Source of the DNA: an uncultured Gammaproteobacteria bacterium
Lineage (GTDB): Bacteria > Pseudomonadota > Gammaproteobacteria > Eutrophobiales > Eutrophobiaceae
Direction: 5' to 3'
NCBI GenBank assembly: GCA_958295485.1
Contig: OY282354.1
Span: forward strand, 1,984,001-2,048,000
Length of the DNA: 64,000 nt
Shown: in pieces, positions 7,678 to 15,623 of the stretch
Layout: the number at the start of each line of letters is the position of its first letter
Numbering within the stretch: the first letter of the stretch is position 1
Made by a program: the position numbers and the translations under genes
Notes under the pieces: generated by a model
What the model saw: the letters and a program-made list of their open reading frames with translations, nothing else
Database searches by the model: none
What the model was told of the DNA's origin: nothing

Positions 7678-9252
7678 TCAGATAATTTGCCTTTGTCGCT
7701 GTTGCCAGTAAGCGGCCCGCAGTTTGACCTTGTCGACTTTGCCCGTGGCTAAACGGGGCAGTTCTTCGACGAATTCTATTTTTTTCGGTTTTTTGTAGCT
7801 GGCGATCAATTTTCGGCAATGCCCGATGAGATCGGCCTCATTCGAGCCGCTGCCTTCATGCAATACAACGAATGCGCAGATGGCTTCCCCCCAGCGTTCA
7901 TCAGGGATGCCGATCACCGCGCATTGTTTTACCTCCTGGTGTTGCCCCAGCGCAATCTCCACCTCGCGGGGATAGACATTCTCTCCCCCGGAGATGATCA
8001 GGTCTTTCTTCCTGTCGATAATGAATATGAAACCTTGCTCATCCAGGTAGCCGATGTCCCCCATCGCCAACCAGCCATCCTTGATGATTTCCCTGGTCGC
8101 TTTTGCGTCATTCCAGTATTCCTGCATGATATTCGGGTGGCGAATGAGAATCTCGCCCGCCTCGCCGGCGCCGGCAACGGTTCCGTCAGGCTTGATGATT
8201 TTCACCTCTACGCCGTCACAGGCTTGACCCGCGGACAGCAAACGGCGTTGCTGCTCCGCCGTCCCGTCAGGCTGATGTTGATGTTTTGCCAGGTTTGAGA
8301 CTGACCCTCCCTCGGTGGAGCCGTATTGTTGAATAAAAACCGGGCCGAATACATCCAGCGCTTTTCTCAGCAGGGTCTCGCGAATGGGCGCAGTGGAATA
8401 AAAGACGGTTTTCACTCCCGCGGTTCCGTGCTGTCCGAGATATTCAGCGCGCTCATCGGCAAGCAACAGCTCAATCATGGTGGGCACTAATTGCAAGGTG
8501 GTGATACCCTCTGTTCGTATCGCATCCCAGATGCCAGCCGGGTTGAACTCTTGGCGGATATGAACGGCTGCGCCCTCCAGGTGGTGGGCAAGTTGCAGAA
8601 ATTTGGCGCCCACGTGAAACAGGGGTTGCACCAGCAAAAACCGATCATCCCGGGTTATGTTCGCAGCGGAACTGATGGCGCGCGCCGTTCCGTATTGTGA
8701 GGACTGACTGAGCGCGGCGCCCCTGGGCTTGCCCGTGGTCCCGCTGGTATGCACGATATAAACGGCGGCGGCGGGCGGCGGCAAGGCAACCGGCGGGACA
8801 GTGACTCCCTGGTCGATAAAATCCTCGTAGGACACAGCCCATTCCGGCGCGTCGCCCCGGCCTGTTTGAATGTATAAGATTCGACCGGGCAACGCGGCGC
8901 GCGCTTCATCCATCACCGTTGTAAATTCACCGGCATAGAACATCGCGGCAGGCGCCGCGTTGCCGGCTATGTGGGTGATCTCAGACGCCGTCAGGCGGTG
9001 ATTAACCGGCGCTGCGATAAAGCCGGTCACCTCGCAGGCGCCGTATATTTCCAGGTACTCCGCGCAATTCCGGGACAGTATGGCAATCCTGTCCGGGGGC
9101 CGACAACCGTGTCTTGCCAGCGCGTCAGCCAATTGAAAGACCCGTTGTGCATGCTGATGGAAGGTGCAGGTTCTTTCCCGGTCGATGATCGCCGGCCGGT
9201 CTGGGATTTGCCTGGCGTTATCGACGATGATATTGGCTACGACTTTATTCAT
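7678..9252 (-). CDS. AMP-forming acyl-CoA ligase (second copy, long-chain/aryl-type)
   Basis: A 524-residue ANL-superfamily ligase with the P-loop VHTSGTTGKPRG, QQYGSTEGG (A5), GDIGYLDEQGF, the hinge DRKKDLIISGGENVYP and the C-terminal catalytic lysine in LPRLATGKVDK. It is divergent from the ligase at 3456-5069, so the two probably act on different acids. The start chosen is the ATG at 9252, where the family N-terminus (MNKVVANIIVDNARQIPDRPA) begins; the 23 extra residues of the longer frame overlap the upstream gene. It lies 25 bp after an Nramp-like transporter gene and is probably co-transcribed with it. Confidence 0.88.
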   Translation of the reverse strand: MNKVVANIIVDNARQIPDRPAIIDRERTCTFHQHAQRVFQLADALARHGCRPPDRIAILSRNCAEYLEIYGACEVTGFIAAPVNHRLTASEITHIAGNAAPAAMFYAGEFTTVMDEARAALPGRILYIQTGRGDAPEWAVSYEDFIDQGVTVPPVALPPPAAAVYIVHTSGTTGKPRGAALSQSSQYGTARAISSAANITRDDRFLLVQPLFHVGAKFLQLAHHLEGAAVHIRQEFNPAGIWDAIRTEGITTLQLVPTMIELLLADERAEYLGQHGTAGVKTVFYSTAPIRETLLRKALDVFGPVFIQQYGSTEGGSVSNLAKHQHQPDGTAEQQRRLLSAGQACDGVEVKIIKPDGTVAGAGEAGEILIRHPNIMQEYWNDAKATREIIKDGWLAMGDIGYLDEQGFIFIIDRKKDLIISGGENVYPREVEIALGQHQEVKQCAVIGIPDERWGEAICAFVVLHEGSGSNEADLIGHCRKLIASYKKPKKIEFVEELPRLATGKVDKVKLRAAYWQQRQRQII

Positions 9253-9277
9253 TGCCTGGGTGGTTGAGAGGCAAGCC

Positions 9278-10540
9278 TCAAGACCAGGGAAGCAGGTACA
9301 GACTCGAAAAAAAGATGGCAAATAACGCCAGCGCCCAGATACAGACCATACTATACCGGGTTAAGGCTAGCGCGGGTTTCGCTGCCGCCGGCACGTCCTC
9401 TGAGTGCATTGCCCGGTGGATTAACCAGGCTAACACGGGCGCGGTGATAAAAGCCAGGGTGGTGACGATATCGATCAGGGTTTTGAATGACTGGATAAAG
9501 AACAACACAATGGACAGGGATACCAATATCATTGATATGACGGCGCCCGTGTAAATTTTGGACTGGAGTTTTTTCGGCGTCGGCTGTTCGCGAAGACAGG
9601 TGAACAATGCGGTAACGGTACGCGGGTAGCCATCATGTATGACCAGGGCCGTGGACAACATGACTGCAAACGCCGCGACTGCGATGACAGGCTTTGTCCA
9701 CGAGCCCAGCGCCGAGGCGTAGATATTGATCAGCTGGACTGAAAACCCGGTGGCGCCGGACGAGAATTGCTGCCCTGAGCCGTGCATGACGGCGGCGCCC
9801 AACATCAGGAAACAGACGGCCATTAACAACGTCGAGAAATAGCCGACGTGGTAATCGATTTTTACCTCAGCCCGTGACAGGTTTACCTGTTTACCCTTTT
9901 CCAGCACCCATAAGGACTGCCACAGACAGGCCTCGAAGGGCGCCGGCATCCAGCCGACCAGGGCGGCTAAAAACAATAATGACGACCTGTTCAACACGTC
10001 TGGCGTAAACACGTCGGTTTGCCGCCAGTCGATTAATGGCGCGGACAGCGCCGTTGCCATGATGGTTGACGCAAAGAGAATAAGGAGCAGTCCTTTTACT
10101 ATCTTGTCCATCCATCGGTACTGCCCGGCAATGAGGCAAGCGCCGGTAAATACGGCCAGGCATGCGGCAATGACGGCAAGAGGCGCATCCAATCCCAAAC
10201 TGATTTTTGCCAGCCCGGACGTCACCAGCAACACCGCGGCAAACCCGATAAACATGGCGCAAATTATAATAAAGGCGCACAACAGCACCGCCCAGACCCC
10301 CTGTCGCTTGAAACCGGCCAGCAGGTGTTGACCGCTTGCCCGGGCGTACTCGTGGCCGAAGCGGAACGTCGGGTACTTGAGCGCAAAGGCCAGCAGGATA
10401 AACAGCAGCAAGTCTATCCCGAATAAAGCGCCGGCGCGGGTGGCCTGCACCAGGTGGGAAACCCCGATGGAAGATGCGGCCAATAACAATCCGGGACCAA
10501 GAATGGTGAATAACCTGCGATTCAATTTCATTGTCGTCAA
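9278..10540 (-). CDS. Nramp-fold transporter lacking the canonical metal-binding motifs
   Basis: A 420-residue protein with about 11 hydrophobic segments. The first helix, LFTILGPGLLLAASSIGVSH, matches the N-terminus of the Nramp/MntH family. The metal-binding DPGN of TM1 is absent (SSIGVSH in its place) and the TM6 MPH motif reads MPAPFEACLW. Nramp relatives that lost these residues are known not to transport Mn2+ or Fe2+, and may carry other cations or organic solutes. Its operon with an acyl-CoA ligase suggests an organic substrate, which is inference. A 327-bp divergent region separates it from the amine dehydrogenase operon. Confidence 0.75.
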   Translation of the reverse strand: MTTMKLNRRLFTILGPGLLLAASSIGVSHLVQATRAGALFGIDLLLFILLAFALKYPTFRFGHEYARASGQHLLAGFKRQGVWAVLLCAFIIICAMFIGFAAVLLVTSGLAKISLGLDAPLAVIAACLAVFTGACLIAGQYRWMDKIVKGLLLILFASTIMATALSAPLIDWRQTDVFTPDVLNRSSLLFLAALVGWMPAPFEACLWQSLWVLEKGKQVNLSRAEVKIDYHVGYFSTLLMAVCFLMLGAAVMHGSGQQFSSGATGFSVQLINIYASALGSWTKPVIAVAAFAVMLSTALVIHDGYPRTVTALFTCLREQPTPKKLQSKIYTGAVISMILVSLSIVLFFIQSFKTLIDIVTTLAFITAPVLAWLIHRAMHSEDVPAAAKPALALTRYSMVCIWALALFAIFFSSLYLLPWS

Positions 10541-10709
10541 AAAAATAAACAGGTTAAGCCAAGGCTTGTTCCCTTTTTACTTTCCTGCGTCATTTCAACG
10601 TAACAGGCCGTGTAAAAATCCTTCGCGTTTTGCAACAGCGGGGTCAGGCTTACCCTGGATTTGTCCCGGATGCATCGAACAAGACCAGGCTCCCCCGCTG
10701 TTCGTCGAA

Positions 10710-10774
10710 AGTGGGTTTGGCGGCTGTTTTTCCGTTCCGCGCAAAGTCACTCCAAAACAGCCGCCAAACCCACT
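10710..10774. repeat. Solitary hairpin element related to the 33.4-34.1 kb array
   Basis: Perfect 21-bp arms (AGTGGGTTTGGCGGCTGTTTT and its complement, quoted here as positions 10710-10730 and 10754-10774) enclose a 23-base loop beginning TCCGTTCCGCGC. The loop is almost identical to that in the four-unit array upstream of algU. The stem differs (GGTTTGGCGG versus GATTTGGGGG) with matching changes in the other arm. It lies in the 326-bp divergent region 10541-10866, which holds no gene I can support. A second imperfect pair, CAGCGGGG (about 10635) and CCCCCGCTG, surrounds the left side. Confidence 0.85.
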
Positions 10775-10866
10775 GTGCGGAAACTGCCGAAGCAAGGTCC
10801 AGGTATTGGATACCGGGCGCTTATGCGTTAAACTCATTGCCGGTTGCTTATATAAAAATCGGGATT

Positions 10867-12102
10867 ATGAATATAACACGTATCTGCCTGTTTTCCATTT
10901 TCCTGTTTTTGTGGGGCTGTGAAGCAGAACAAACCGCGGCAACCGATGGGGCATCAACGCCGGCTGCGCCAGCCGCGGACGGTGACGTTGAACTCATAGA
11001 CGTGAGTAAAGAGCCGTTGGTGAAAGACACCTTCGGCAAGGTTGAAGCATTGCCGGCGACGCTGCACCCGCACTGGGTCTGGATTGCCGATTTTGCGGCA
11101 AGCTCCATGCCTGACGGGCGCGCTTACCTGTATGACGGGGACACGGCCCGAGTGTTGGGCATGTTGAATACGGGATTTTCTTTCAACGCCTTGAACATTC
11201 CTGTCCACTACCGGGAAATCTATTCTGCTGAGACCTATTACGCCAGGACGACGCGGGGCAAGCGGACTGACGTGGTCAGCATCTATGACCCGTTCAGGTT
11301 GACCCCCATTGCCGAAATAGAAATTCCCGCAAAACGCGCCTCCACCATGCCGAGATTGGCGGATTCCGCCTTGACCGATGATGACCGGTTCATGTCGGTC
11401 TTCAATTTAACCCCGGCTGCTTCACTGAGCATCGTAGATACCGTTGAACGGAAATTCAGCGCGGAGATCATGACTCCAGGTTGCGCGATGACTTATGCGG
11501 CGGGAGACCGGCGTTTTTTTGCGCTGTGCGGCGATGGTTCATTGCTGATGGTGAATATAACGGATGAAGGCGAGGGGGCCGTCATTGAGAAAAGCGAACC
11601 TTTTTTCGATGTGCACAAAGACCCAATCCTGGAAACGGGGGTACGTCTTGGCGATACCTGGTATTTTGCCTCGGTACTGGGAAAAATCCATGGAGTGGAT
11701 ATTTCCGGTGATAAGCCGGATTTCCTTGATCCCTGGTGGTATTTAACCGGCGAGGACCGGCAAGCCAACTGGCGCGTTGGGGGTATGCAGCCCGTTGCTC
11801 TGCATAACAAGAGCCGGCGCCTCTATTTACTGATGCATCAAGGGGACTTTTTTACTTATGAGGACCCAGGCCCGGAAATATGGGTATATGATCTGGCGAC
11901 GCAAAAACAAATGAGGAAGATAAAAACCAATCATCCCAGCATATCAATCGCCGTGAGCCAGGATGATGCGCCTTTGCTTTATACCATTACCGAGGATTTG
12001 AGCAGCCTGGACATTTACGATGCGACGTCGGGCGAATATCTTCGCTCGGCGTCTGAACTTGGCATAGTCCCGTTGTTGATCCAGGTACCGCCGTTGCAGT
12101 AG
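10867..12102 (+). CDS. TTQ-dependent amine dehydrogenase, heavy (beta-propeller) subunit, lipoprotein
   Basis: A 411-residue protein of the methylamine/aromatic amine dehydrogenase heavy-chain family (MauB/AauB), a seven-bladed beta-propeller that cradles the TTQ-bearing light chain. Family landmarks include RGKRTDVVSIYDP, NWRVGGMQPVALH and SQDDAPLLYTI...LDIYDATSGEYLRS. The chosen ATG at 10867 begins a lipoprotein signal (CLFSIFLFLWGC, Cys19). Anchoring to a membrane is unusual, because described heavy chains are soluble periplasmic proteins. It is followed 62 bp later by the light chain. Substrate preference (methylamine, aromatic or other amine) cannot be told from sequence. Confidence 0.88.
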   Translation: MNITRICLFSIFLFLWGCEAEQTAATDGASTPAAPAADGDVELIDVSKEPLVKDTFGKVEALPATLHPHWVWIADFAASSMPDGRAYLYDGDTARVLGMLNTGFSFNALNIPVHYREIYSAETYYARTTRGKRTDVVSIYDPFRLTPIAEIEIPAKRASTMPRLADSALTDDDRFMSVFNLTPAASLSIVDTVERKFSAEIMTPGCAMTYAAGDRRFFALCGDGSLLMVNITDEGEGAVIEKSEPFFDVHKDPILETGVRLGDTWYFASVLGKIHGVDISGDKPDFLDPWWYLTGEDRQANWRVGGMQPVALHNKSRRLYLLMHQGDFFTYEDPGPEIWVYDLATQKQMRKIKTNHPSISIAVSQDDAPLLYTITEDLSSLDIYDATSGEYLRSASELGIVPLLIQVPPLQ

Positions 12103-12164
12103 ACGGGCAACAGGTGACAAGGCAAGAGATGGTATTTGAGAATCGGCGAACATGAGGGTTGATA

Positions 12165-12683
12165 ATGAATTTTTTTGATCACTGGTTTCAACAAAAGTCC
12201 CGTTCCCTGGCGCGCGGCACGTCCCGCAGGAGCTTTTTGCGGAAGGCCGGCGTACTGTTGGTCGGCGCCGGCGCCATTCCCCTGTTGCCGGTCGCCAAGG
12301 CCGGCGCCGCGCCGGATGACCGGTCTATTCCCGGAGATAAAGGTGACCCCGGCAAATGTGATTATTGGCGTAATTGCGGGATGGATGGCTTTTTATGCAC
12401 CTGCTGTGGAGGCAGCCATACCAGTTGTCCGCCCGGGACCGAAATGGCGCCGATGACTTGGGTGGGCACTTGCAAAAATCCCGCGGACGGACGTGATTAT
12501 ATCATCGCCTATAACGACTGTTGCGGCAAAAGCACTTGCAACCGCTGCATGTGTAATCGCAACGAGGGCGACTTGCCGAATTATTTCCCCCCCAAGAGCA
12601 ACGATATCAACTGGTGCATGGGCGCTACCAACAACGTATATCACTGCACGACAACCGTCTTGTTAGGGTTGGCTGTCAAGTAG
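12165..12683 (+). CDS. TTQ-dependent amine dehydrogenase, light subunit
   Basis: A 172-residue protein with a Tat-type signal (SRRSFLRKAG, residues 20-29) and a Cys-rich mature part homologous to MauA/AauA. The two tryptophans that form tryptophan tryptophylquinone are present (Trp99 in MTWVGTC, Trp150 in INWCMG). Asp74 and Asp118 match the Asp residues essential for cofactor maturation, with the same spacings as Paracoccus MauA (compared from memory). There are 14 Cys instead of the usual 12; Cys81 and Cys125 are extra. GAGGG lies 5 bp before the ATG. The usual maturation genes mauE, mauD and mauG are not adjacent. Confidence 0.93.
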   Translation: MNFFDHWFQQKSRSLARGTSRRSFLRKAGVLLVGAGAIPLLPVAKAGAAPDDRSIPGDKGDPGKCDYWRNCGMDGFLCTCCGGSHTSCPPGTEMAPMTWVGTCKNPADGRDYIIAYNDCCGKSTCNRCMCNRNEGDLPNYFPPKSNDINWCMGATNNVYHCTTTVLLGLAVK

Positions 12684-12709
12684 TGGGCGATGATGCGCCC
12701 CTTGATGGA

Positions 12710-14014
12710 ATGACGCGCCTGCCAGGCAATGAAGAGATAGCGGCGCTGGTTGAACCGGATCGCGTGCATAAGCGCGTTTATACGGACCCGGCCATATTCG
12801 AGCTGGAAATGGCGCGCATCTGGGGCAATGCCTGGGTCTATATCGGGCACGAGAGCCAACTGAAAACCCCCGGGGATTACTTTACCACCACCATCGGCAG
12901 ACAATCCGTCATCGTTACCCGGCATAATGACAATAACGTTTATGTCCTTTATAACCGTTGCGCCCACAAAGGCGCGCAAGTGGTGAGTGATGGTTGTGGT
13001 CATGCAAAACAATTACGCTGCGCCTATCACGGTTATGTGTTTGATACTGACGGCAGCCTGCTGCATATACCCAGGGAGGAAGGCTATGCAAGCTCGACGT
13101 TCGGCAGGGATGACCCCATGGCTGATATTCGGCAGGTTGCCCGGGTCGAGCTCTATCGGGGCTTTATTTTTGCTAACCAGTCGAAACAGGGACCGGACCT
13201 GGCAAGCTGGTTAGGTCCGGCTATCACCTCGCTGGATAATGCTGTCGATAGATCGCCCGTGGGTGAAATAGAAATTACCGGCGGCATATTGCGTTATGAG
13301 CACGATGCCAACTGGAAAATCCTGCTGGAAAACGTGTCTGACAATATGCATCCAACTGTCACCCACCAGTCAACATGGCAACCGGCAAAACAGTTAGCCA
13401 AAGAGTTCCCTGGAAATGAAAAACCACTTGCCCTGGCCATGTTGGAACCCTTTGGTTCCAGTTATGAGTTTTTTGATGAAATCGCCATGACTACCTGTGG
13501 CAATGGGCATACCTGGTCCGGCGGCAACGCCACTATCCATATCGGTTATCCAAGGGAATCAAAATACGTGCAAGACATGATAGCTGCCTATGGCGAGGAG
13601 AAAACCAACCGGATTTTATCAATGAATCGGCAGAATACCATCGTCTATCCAAGCATCGCTTTTAAGAGCGCATTACAGACTATCCGCGTTTATCGTCCCA
13701 TAGCCGTCGATAAAACCGTCCAGGAGACCTGGACCTTTAAACTCAATGGCGTGTCGGATGATATGCTGCATACATCGGTATTGTATAACCAATTGATCTT
13801 TTCGCCGTTTTCCATGGCTGGTCATGATGATTATGAGGCTTATCATCGTATCCAGCATGGCCTTCAAACAGAGGCCTCCGAATGGGTGAGCCAGCACCGT
13901 CATTTTGGCCGTGATCGGCAAAACGGTGACGGCGTCAGCCAGGCCCCGGGCACCAGTGATATTGTTTTTCGACACGAGTTCGAGGCCTGGAAAAATTATA
14001 TGGTCGCGGCGTGA
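12710..14014 (+). CDS. Rieske non-heme iron oxygenase, alpha subunit (complete)
   Basis: A 434-residue oxygenase with a Rieske centre (Cys84-x-His86, Cys104-x2-His107) and the mononuclear-iron region NWKILLENVSDNMHPTVTHQ. The acidic ligand is presumably in GHDDYEAYH. It is the full-length paralogue of the truncated alpha subunit at the left window edge. No beta subunit follows it, so it may be an alpha-only trimer or share the beta subunit at 888. The start could also be the GTG at 12683, which overlaps the light-chain stop by one base; the ATG at 12710 begins the family-like N-terminus. Its position in an amine dehydrogenase operon suggests an amine-derived substrate. Confidence 0.9.
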   Translation: MTRLPGNEEIAALVEPDRVHKRVYTDPAIFELEMARIWGNAWVYIGHESQLKTPGDYFTTTIGRQSVIVTRHNDNNVYVLYNRCAHKGAQVVSDGCGHAKQLRCAYHGYVFDTDGSLLHIPREEGYASSTFGRDDPMADIRQVARVELYRGFIFANQSKQGPDLASWLGPAITSLDNAVDRSPVGEIEITGGILRYEHDANWKILLENVSDNMHPTVTHQSTWQPAKQLAKEFPGNEKPLALAMLEPFGSSYEFFDEIAMTTCGNGHTWSGGNATIHIGYPRESKYVQDMIAAYGEEKTNRILSMNRQNTIVYPSIAFKSALQTIRVYRPIAVDKTVQETWTFKLNGVSDDMLHTSVLYNQLIFSPFSMAGHDDYEAYHRIQHGLQTEASEWVSQHRHFGRDRQNGDGVSQAPGTSDIVFRHEFEAWKNYMVAA

Positions 14015-14059
14015 AGCGACTGACTGTATTCATTATTGAAAGTATTTTATAAGTCGCTC

Positions 14060-15514
14060 ATGTGGAAGCCCGCGGAGAGAATCAAGTACAAACCCCAGCC
14101 CGGAAAAAAACCCGACGTTGCCGAGGCAGCCTCCGCCTTGATGTTTACCCCGGTCAAACTCGGCCCCATTGCCCTCGAACAACGTACCTGGGTCCCGGCC
14201 ATGGTGCCATGGCGTTCCAATGAAGACGGTTTTGTCACCGATCATGTGCTGGACTGGTATGAACGATTTGCAAAAGGACAGCCCGGCGCCATAGTCATTG
14301 AGGCAACCGGCATTCGCGATATTCCAAGTGGGCCTTTATTGCGTATCGGGGATGATCGGTTTATTCCGGGATTAAGGGAATTGGCCGAGGTAGTGAGAAC
14401 CGCCAGCCGGGGAAAGACGCGACTGCTCATCCAGGTAATTGATTTTTTGACTATCCGCCGCCGCCCGCCGCCGGCTAAATATTTTGCAAGGTTTTTGACC
14501 ATCACCGATGAACACAGAAAACGGCTTGATGCCCATGACTGGTCGGAAGAGCGGATCAGGACTTATCTTGCGCAATTACCTGATTCAGGGCTGGATGAGA
14601 TATTGACTACCGCAGAGCTTGAAGCTTTGAGGATGGGCTACAAGGAACGGGTAACCGATTTGCACCTGCCCCACGTGAGAAATTTGCCTCGGGTATTACC
14701 GGATTTGTTTGCCCAGGCCACCCGGCGCGCCCGGGAAGCGGGCATTGACGGGGTTGAACTCCATTATGCCCATGCCTATACCATGGCTTCATTTTTATCC
14801 GCGACAAACAATCGGCCTGATGGTTACGGCGGCACGCGACAAAACAGGATACGCTTGCCCCTTGAAGTATTTCAGCGCATTCGTCATGTTGTCGGTGAAG
14901 ATTATTGCGTCGGCTGTCGTTTTCTCAGTGATGAGTGTATAGAAGGAGGCAGTGCGATCGATGATGCGAAATATTTTGCAGTCGAATTCGCCCAGGTCGG
15001 AATGGACTTCCTGTCACTTTCCCGGGGCGGCAAGTTTGATGACGCCAAACAGCCGCAAATTGGCTGGGCCGCTTATCCTTATACGGGACGGAGTGGTTAT
15101 GAGTGTATGCCGGGCTATATCTCCGATGAAGCAGGCCCGTTTGGTCGGAATGTTGAACCCGTTGCGCAAATAAAAGGGGCGATTAATGCAGCGGGTTATG
15201 AGATCCCTGTGGTTGTCATTGGCGGCATTCACGGGTTTCAACAGGCCGAATCCCTCTTGCGGGAAGGCAAAGCGGATATTATAGGCGCCGCCAGGCAAAG
15301 CCTCGCCGACCCGGATTGGTTCAGGAAGATCAAGTTGGGAAAGGGGGGGCAGATAAGGGTATGTGAATACACCAATTACTGTGAAGGGTTGGACCAAAAA
15401 CACAAACAGGTCACCTGTCAGCTATGGGACCGACTCCAGCTGGATGATTTCAACGTGAAGTTGTCCCGTGACGGTCGGAGGCGTTTAATTGCCCCTGAGT
15501 GGAAGGAAGATTGA
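14060..15514 (+). CDS. Old Yellow Enzyme-family FMN oxidoreductase
   Basis: A 484-residue TIM-barrel flavoprotein of the NADH:flavin oxidoreductase family. Recognisable parts are FTPVKLGPIALEQRTWVPAM at the N-terminus, the active-site block ELHYAHAYTMASFLS...NNRPDGYGG, and the phosphate-binding VVIGGIHG...IIGAARQSLADPDW. The C-terminal CEYTNYCEGLDQKHKQVTC has three cysteines where 2,4-dienoyl-CoA reductase-like members carry a four-Cys 4Fe-4S motif, so a cluster is doubtful. It lacks the extra domains of trimethylamine dehydrogenase. It follows the Rieske gene by 45 bp and probably reduces an enone or ring intermediate. An ATG at 14060 is preferred to the TTG at 14036. Confidence 0.87.
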   Translation: MWKPAERIKYKPQPGKKPDVAEAASALMFTPVKLGPIALEQRTWVPAMVPWRSNEDGFVTDHVLDWYERFAKGQPGAIVIEATGIRDIPSGPLLRIGDDRFIPGLRELAEVVRTASRGKTRLLIQVIDFLTIRRRPPPAKYFARFLTITDEHRKRLDAHDWSEERIRTYLAQLPDSGLDEILTTAELEALRMGYKERVTDLHLPHVRNLPRVLPDLFAQATRRAREAGIDGVELHYAHAYTMASFLSATNNRPDGYGGTRQNRIRLPLEVFQRIRHVVGEDYCVGCRFLSDECIEGGSAIDDAKYFAVEFAQVGMDFLSLSRGGKFDDAKQPQIGWAAYPYTGRSGYECMPGYISDEAGPFGRNVEPVAQIKGAINAAGYEIPVVVIGGIHGFQQAESLLREGKADIIGAARQSLADPDWFRKIKLGKGGQIRVCEYTNYCEGLDQKHKQVTCQLWDRLQLDDFNVKLSRDGRRRLIAPEWKED

Positions 15515-15623
15515 ATATCCTCCAGGCCCTTCCTCCGGGAGAGTATGGCAAAAGGGCAAAAGAGTTAAGGCTCAGACAGACGACATTGGTCTCGCAGGGG
15601 CAGACCTTGGCGGGATATGCGGG

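Noticed and set aside
14060..15514. Trimethylamine or histamine dehydrogenase
   Set aside because: The protein has only the TIM-barrel part (484 residues); those enzymes have about 700 residues with additional nucleotide-binding domains.
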